A stretch of DNA of 64,000 nt, from contig NZ_JAOBTQ010000001.1 in the NCBI RefSeq assembly GCF_033366695.1, forward strand, positions 6,324,001 to 6,388,000, in the 5' to 3' direction. Shown here one piece after another: positions 60,104 through 64,000 of this stretch. Numbering within the stretch: the stretch's first letter is position 1; each line of letters starts with the position of its first letter. The notes under the pieces were generated by a model. It saw only the letters and a list, made by a program, of their open reading frames with translations, was not told the origin of the DNA and did not search any database. The position numbers and the translations under genes are program-made. This DNA is from Streptomyces sp. SCL15-4. Its GTDB lineage: Bacteria > Actinomycetota > Actinomycetes > Streptomycetales > Streptomycetaceae.

Positions 60104-61335
60104 TGGTCAACTCCTTCACTAGACACCGGGGTTCTCACGCCCCACAGCAAAAACACCGGGTTGGTGGCCGCCAGCCGGGTCACGTCTCCCGGCAGCGGCG
60201 CCAGACGCGAGGACTGCAGGAGCACCCCGTCGCAGGCGAACCCGGCCGCCGTCAGCGCCGCGCGTGCCGCCGGCACCCGGTCCAGCGCGGCCATCGCCAC
60301 GACGACCGTCCGCCGCGCCCGCCGCGCGCACGCGGCCACGACATCCGGCAGCTCCCGGCCCCCGCCGCCGACGAACACCGCGTCCGGATCGTCCGCCAGC
60401 CCCGCCAGCGCCTCCGGCGCCGCACCGTGCACCACGTCCACCTCGACGCCGTGGGCGCGCGCGTTGGCCCGGACCCGCCGGGCCCCGTCGGCCGCCTTCT
60501 CCACGGCGACGACCGCCGCGCCGAGCCGCGCGCACTCCACCGCGACCGACCCCGACCCGGCGCCCACGTCCCACACCAGGTCACCGAGGCGCGGCCCGAG
60601 CCGGGCCAGTGCCAGCGCCCGCACCTCGAACTTGGTGATCATCGAGTCGCGGTGCGCGAACGCGTCCTCCTCCAGCGCCCACCGCTCCGGCGCCCCGGGC
60701 ACTCCCGCGACCGTCCGCACCGCGCCGAGCGCCCGCGCCTCGTCCAGGCACAGCACCACGCTCACCGCCGCGCCCCAGTCCCGGCCCGCCGCCTCGGCCG
60801 CCGTCACCCGCTCCACGCGCTCGCGCTCGGGATCGCCGAGGGCGCTCGCCACGACCAGCACCCGGTCGCCGGGCAGCGCCGCGCCCAGCTCGGCCGGGCC
60901 GGCCCCCGGACCGGTCAGCACCGCCACCTTCGGCCGCGCCCGGCACACGTTCACCGCCGTCCGCAGCTCCCGGCCGTGCGCGCTCACCACCACCGCGTCG
61001 TCCCAGGGCAGGCCGATCCGGGCGAACGCCGTCGCCACCGACGACACCCCCGGACGCACGTCCAGCACTCCCGCACCGAACCGCTCCGCCAGCGCCCGCA
61101 CGATCCCGAAGAACCCCGGGTCCCCGGAGGCCAGCACCACGACCGGCAGCTCCTTGCCGACGTACTCCGCGACGGTGTCCAGCGCGGGCGCCAGCGGCCC
61201 GAGCACCACCCGGCGGATTCCCTCGGGCAGCCCCGCGGCGTCCAGGTGCCGCCGCCCGCCGACCACCAGCGCGGCCCCGGCGAGCACGTCCGGGTCGGCC
61301 GGCGTCCCGGTTCCCGTGCCGACGACCGTGATCAA
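60100..61335 (-). CDS. cobL: precorrin-6Y C5,15-methyltransferase (decarboxylating)
   Basis: A 411-residue CbiE-CbiT fusion. The N-terminal methyltransferase has ITVVGTGTGTPADPDVLAGA and VVVLASGDPGFFGIVRALAE; the C-terminal part has EEDAFAHRDSMITKFEVRAL and LVWDVGAGSGSVAVECARLG, the SAM-binding loop of the CbiT methyltransferase/decarboxylase. It methylates C5 and C15 and removes the C12 acetate carboxyl. TTG 61335 overlaps the cobM stop (TTGA) and is the only family-compatible start. Confidence 0.92.
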   Translation of the reverse strand: MITVVGTGTGTPADPDVLAGAALVVGGRRHLDAAGLPEGIRRVVLGPLAPALDTVAEYVGKELPVVVLASGDPGFFGIVRALAERFGAGVLDVRPGVSSVATAFARIGLPWDDAVVVSAHGRELRTAVNVCRARPKVAVLTGPGAGPAELGAALPGDRVLVVASALGDPERERVERVTAAEAAGRDWGAAVSVVLCLDEARALGAVRTVAGVPGAPERWALEEDAFAHRDSMITKFEVRALALARLGPRLGDLVWDVGAGSGSVAVECARLGAAVVAVEKAADGARRVRANARAHGVEVDVVHGAAPEALAGLADDPDAVFVGGGGRELPDVVAACARRARRTVVVAMAALDRVPAARAALTAAGFACDGVLLQSSRLAPLPGDVTRLAATNPVFLLWGVRTPVSSEGVDQ

Positions 61336-62150
61336 CTCTTCGCCCTCTGCTCCCGCAGGGCCCGCCGCGCCTCGGGATCGGCCTTGCGGTAACCGTGGAA
61401 GTGGCCCGGGTGGTACAGGTGCGAGCGGGTGCCGTGCGCGTCCAGCGCCGGGCCGACCAGGAACAGCGTGTGCTTCCAGAGCTTGTGCTCCTTGACCGTC
61501 TCCTCCAGCGTGCCGATCGTGCACCGCACGACCAGCTCCTCCGGCCAGGTCGCCTGGTAGGCGATCACCACCGGGGTGGACGTGGGGTAGCCGCCCTCCA
61601 GCAGCTCCCGCACCAGCTGCCCGCTGCGCGCCGCCGACAGGAAGACGGCCATGGTGGTGCCGTGCCGGGCGAACTCGCGCACCTCCTCGCCGGGCGGCAT
61701 CGGCGTCTTGCCGCCGCCCAGCCGGGTCAGCACCACGGACTGCGCGACCTCCGGGATCGTCAGCTCCCGCTGCGCGAGCGCGGCCACCGCGGAGAACGAG
61801 GACACGCCCGGCACGACCTCGGTCGCGATGCCGATCTCCTGACAGCGGTCCAGCTGCTCCTGCGTGCCGCCCCACAGCGCCGGGTCGCCGGAGTGGATCC
61901 GGGCCACCTTCAGCCCCTCCTCGAACGCACGTCGGTACACCGCGACGACGTCCTCCAGCGACATGGCCGCCGAGTCCAGGATCTCGGCGCCCTCGCGCGC
62001 GTGGTCGAGGACCTCCGCCTGGACCAGGCTCGCGGCCCAGATCACGACGTCGGCCTCGGCGATGGCCCGCGCGGCACGGAACGTCAGCAGATCGGCGGCG
62101 CCGGGGCCGGCACCGACGAAGGTCACCTTGCCGGTGGTGGCATCGGCCAT
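61332..62150 (-). CDS. cobM: precorrin-4 C11-methyltransferase
   Basis: A 272-residue SAM-dependent uroporphyrin/corrin methyltransferase. VTFVGAGPGAADLLTFRAAR is the first glycine loop, RIHSGDPALWGGTQEQLDRC the second block, and VVPGVSSFSAVAALAQRELT and TMAVFLSAARSGQLVRELLE follow, as in CobM/CbiF. ATG 62150 is preceded by GGAGAGG. It is the first gene of the six-gene minus-strand run down to 55851, so a promoter should lie in the 82 bases before the divergent ZIP gene. No cobalamin riboswitch was recognised there. Confidence 0.95.
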   Translation of the reverse strand: MADATTGKVTFVGAGPGAADLLTFRAARAIAEADVVIWAASLVQAEVLDHAREGAEILDSAAMSLEDVVAVYRRAFEEGLKVARIHSGDPALWGGTQEQLDRCQEIGIATEVVPGVSSFSAVAALAQRELTIPEVAQSVVLTRLGGGKTPMPPGEEVREFARHGTTMAVFLSAARSGQLVRELLEGGYPTSTPVVIAYQATWPEELVVRCTIGTLEETVKEHKLWKHTLFLVGPALDAHGTRSHLYHPGHFHGYRKADPEARRALREQRAKS

Positions 62151-62232
62151 GGAAATCGGTCCTCTCCTACGAGTACTGCGGTGAATGCCGTCGGACGTGC
62201 GGGAACACGGGTGAATCCGATAGCAAGGGCGT

Positions 62233-62961
62233 ATGGCGGTCTTCGTCGCGCTCGGCGCGTTCCTGATGACGCTGGCCGGCGGCTGGACGGCACAGCGCGT
62301 GACCGACCGCCGCCATCTGGTGCTGGGCCTGGCCGGCGGGCTGATGCTCGGCGTGGTCGGCCTGGACCTGCTGCCGGAGGCGCTGAGGGCCGCGGGCACC
62401 GAGATCCACGGCGTCCCGGCCGCGCTCCTGCTGTTCGTGGCCGGCTTCCTCCTCGCCCATCTGGTGGAACGCCTGCTGGCGGCCCGCCGCGCCGCCCACG
62501 GAGGCGTCGAGCACCACCACCGCAGCCCCGAGGTGGGACTGACGGCGGCGGCGGCGATGGTGGGGCACAGCCTGATGGACGGCGTGGCGATCGGCGCGTC
62601 CTTCCAGGTGGGCGGCGGCATGGCCACCGCGGTGGCGCTCGCCGTCATCGCCCACGACTTCGCGGACGGCTTCAACACCTTCACGCTCACCCGCCTGTAC
62701 GGCAACGCCCGCCGCAAGGCCTTCGCCATGCTCTTCGCGGACGCCGCCGCACCCGTCGCCGGGGCCGCCGCGTCCTCGTTCCTCACCGTCCCGGAAGACG
62801 TCCTCGGCGGCTATCTCGGCCTGTTCGGCGGCGTCCTGCTCTACCTCGCCGCGGCCGAGATCCTCCCCGAGGCCCACCACGAGCACCCGGCCCGCTCGAC
62901 CCTGCTGTGCACGGTCGCGGGCGCCGCGTTCATCTGGCTGGTGGTGGGCGTCACCGGATGA
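62233..62961 (+). CDS. ZIP family metal transporter
   Basis: A 242-residue membrane protein with about eight hydrophobic segments. Metal ligands of the ZIP family are visible: MVGHSLMDGVAIGASFQVGG (helix 4) and VIAHDFADGFNTFTLTRLYG (helix 5), and a His/Glu patch in the loop (GGVEHHHRSPE) plus AAAEILPEAHHEH. It imports a divalent metal such as zinc, or possibly cobalt given its place inside a cobalamin cluster. It runs opposite to the cob genes, divergent from cobM and convergent with cobI (11-base gap). Confidence 0.9.
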   Translation: MAVFVALGAFLMTLAGGWTAQRVTDRRHLVLGLAGGLMLGVVGLDLLPEALRAAGTEIHGVPAALLLFVAGFLLAHLVERLLAARRAAHGGVEHHHRSPEVGLTAAAAMVGHSLMDGVAIGASFQVGGGMATAVALAVIAHDFADGFNTFTLTRLYGNARRKAFAMLFADAAAPVAGAAASSFLTVPEDVLGGYLGLFGGVLLYLAAAEILPEAHHEHPARSTLLCTVAGAAFIWLVVGVTG

Positions 62962-62972
62962 CCCGGACGGTC

Positions 62973-63704
62973 TCACAGCTTCCCGCCCCGGCCGCCGTCC
63001 CGCCGCGGAGGCGCGATCAGCGTCGACAGGTACGGCAGCGGCGACCCGTCCAGCTCGGCGGCCGGCCGCACCGACTCCTCCGGCAGCCCCAGCGCCGACC
63101 CCCACACGGCGTCCGCGAGCCGCCCGGTCTGCGCCAGCGCCTCGGCGACCTCGCCGGCCTGCCGCCCGAACTTGTACGCCACCACCGTGCCCGGCCCGGC
63201 CAGCGCCTCCTTCAGCACCGCCGAACCGGCCGTCACCGGCACCAGGGTCAGCGGCTCGGTGCCCTCCGTCAGCACCGCGCCGGACCGCGCCGCGAGATCC
63301 TGCATCGCGGTGATCCCGGGCACCGTCTCCACGGCCACACCGGGCACCAGCTCCAGGATGGTCTGCGCCAGATAGGTGAACGTCGAGTACACGTTCGGGT
63401 CGCCGATGGTGGCGAACGCGACGGACGCGTGCGCCTCCAGCAGCTCCGCGACCCGCCGTCCGGCCGCGTCCCAGGCCGCCTCCCGGCGCGCCCGGTCGCT
63501 CCGCTCGTTCAGCGCGAACACCACCCGCACGATCTTCTCCGCCGGCACGTAGTGCGCCACGGTCGCCTCGGCCCGGCCCCGCTCGCCGGTGTCCATGACG
63601 GGTACGACGACGACAGCGGCCTCCCGCAGCGCGTTGACCCCCTTGACGGTCACCAGCTCCGGGTCACCGGGACCGACCCCGACTCCGACCAGCCTGCTGC
63701 TCAT
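62973..63704 (-). CDS. cobI: precorrin-2 C20-methyltransferase
   Basis: A 243-residue SAM-dependent methyltransferase. VGVGVGPGDPELVTVKGVNA is the family opening; AEATVAHYVPAEKIVRVVFA, FATIGDPNVYSTFTYLAQTI and VETVPGITAMQDLAARSG are CobI/CbiL blocks. It adds a methyl group at C20 of precorrin-2, the entry to the corrin branch. ATG 63704 overlaps the upstream cobB stop by 4 bases, so it is coupled to that gene. Confidence 0.95.
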   Translation of the reverse strand: MSSRLVGVGVGPGDPELVTVKGVNALREAAVVVVPVMDTGERGRAEATVAHYVPAEKIVRVVFALNERSDRARREAAWDAAGRRVAELLEAHASVAFATIGDPNVYSTFTYLAQTILELVPGVAVETVPGITAMQDLAARSGAVLTEGTEPLTLVPVTAGSAVLKEALAGPGTVVAYKFGRQAGEVAEALAQTGRLADAVWGSALGLPEESVRPAAELDGSPLPYLSTLIAPPRRDGGRGGKL

Positions 63705-64000
63705 GACGTCCGGCACCTCTCCACGAACCGACGGGCCACACCGGGCGCGGACGCCCAGTGCGTGTGCAGATAACTCGCGTGCACGCCCTGCTGTACGAAA
63801 CCTTCGACCCGCCGGACCGGGGCCGTGACCCCCCAGGCGGGAGCGGCACCGGCGCCCGGCTCCACGACCGTGCGGTGGAACTCGTGCCCGCGCATCCGCG
63901 TCCCGGCCGCCGCCAGCGCGCTGTCGCCGACGGCCACGGCGTCCCGGTAGCCGAGGGTCAGCCGCTCGCTCATGCGCGCGGTGGCGTCCAGCACACCGCA
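63701..64000 (-). CDS. cobB: cobyrinate a,c-diamide synthase (CobB/CbiA), C-terminal end
   Basis: The last 99 residues of a protein whose start lies beyond the window edge. LTLGYRDAVAVGDSALAAAG, TRMRGHEFHRT and GFVQQGVHASYLHTHWASAP match the end of the glutamine amidotransferase domain of CobB/CbiA; the HTHW histidine belongs to the amidotransferase active site. The enzyme amidates side chains a and c of (hydrogeno)cobyrinate using glutamine and ATP. It overlaps cobI by 4 bases. Confidence 0.88.
   Translation of the reverse strand, partial: CGVLDATARMSERLTLGYRDAVAVGDSALAAAGTRMRGHEFHRTVVEPGAGAAPAWGVTAPVRRVEGFVQQGVHASYLHTHWASAPGVARRFVERCRTS

Noticed and set aside
62151..62232. Cobalamin riboswitch before cobM or the ZIP gene
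   Set aside because: The gap is only 82 bases and no B12-box-like sequence was recognised.

Overview
The window is high-G+C DNA (roughly 70-75% by eye) with the third-position GC bias, GTG/TTG starts, 4-base ATGA/GTGA gene overlaps and gene content of a Streptomyces chromosome. Ectoine genes next to an LAETG-anchored secreted protein and the aerobic cobalamin genes recall, from memory only, the S. coelicolor SCO1847-SCO1885 neighbourhood. No tRNA, rRNA, CRISPR array, transposase or phage gene was seen.

Left part (1-11 kb): the N-terminus of a DapA-type enzyme; a frameshifted DUF3618 gene colliding tail to tail with a secreted ExeM/NucH-type nuclease that has lost its stop codon; a conserved hypothetical; a Tat-exported PhoX-type protein behind a candidate PHO box; a divergent MFS exporter/TetR pair; and a double TerD protein.

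Middle (10.3-43.9 kb): an island for uptake and oxidation of plant polysaccharide sugars, mainly pectin. It has (a) a polyol/sugar ABC importer coupled to a zinc alcohol dehydrogenase, beside a DeoR regulator; (b) uronate dehydrogenase divergent from 5-dehydro-4-deoxyglucarate dehydratase and an unrecognised 387-residue protein; (c) a GntR-led operon with a DHDPS-family enzyme, an L-arabonate-type IlvD/Edd dehydratase, two ABC permeases, an internally deleted pectate lyase, a Gfo/Idh oxidoreductase, a DUF6807 protein and a GH43 glycosidase; (d) secreted pectinases: a pectate lyase-pectinesterase fusion, a rhamnogalacturonan acetylesterase, a pectate lyase and a pectinesterase, plus the sugar-binding lipoprotein; (e) further right, an IclR regulator divergent from 2-oxoglutarate semialdehyde dehydrogenase, the last step of the oxidative pathways. 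Inferred flow: pectin is cut outside, uronates and pentoses are imported and oxidised, dehydrated twice and delivered as 2-oxoglutarate. A galactarolactone cycloisomerase and the ABC ATPase (MsiK in Streptomyces) are not in the window. Inside or beside the island sit a ricin-lectin secreted protein, a rifampin ADP-ribosyltransferase (arr), a SigE-family sigma/membrane-partner pair, a class B penicillin-binding protein and an acetyltransferase.

Right part (44-64 kb): a FrnE-like DsbA protein, a class V aminotransferase, ectABCD, a second class V aminotransferase divergent from a polar amino acid ABC importer, an amidohydrolase, an LAETG-anchored surface protein, and the cobalamin genes cobC, cbiX, cobH, cbiG-cobJ, cobL, cobM, cobI and the end of cobB, interrupted by a ZIP metal transporter.

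Gene decay is visible at several points: two indels in the DUF3618 gene, stop loss in the nuclease, an SDR remnant, an MFS remnant beside a duplicated gene tail, and the deleted pectate lyase.
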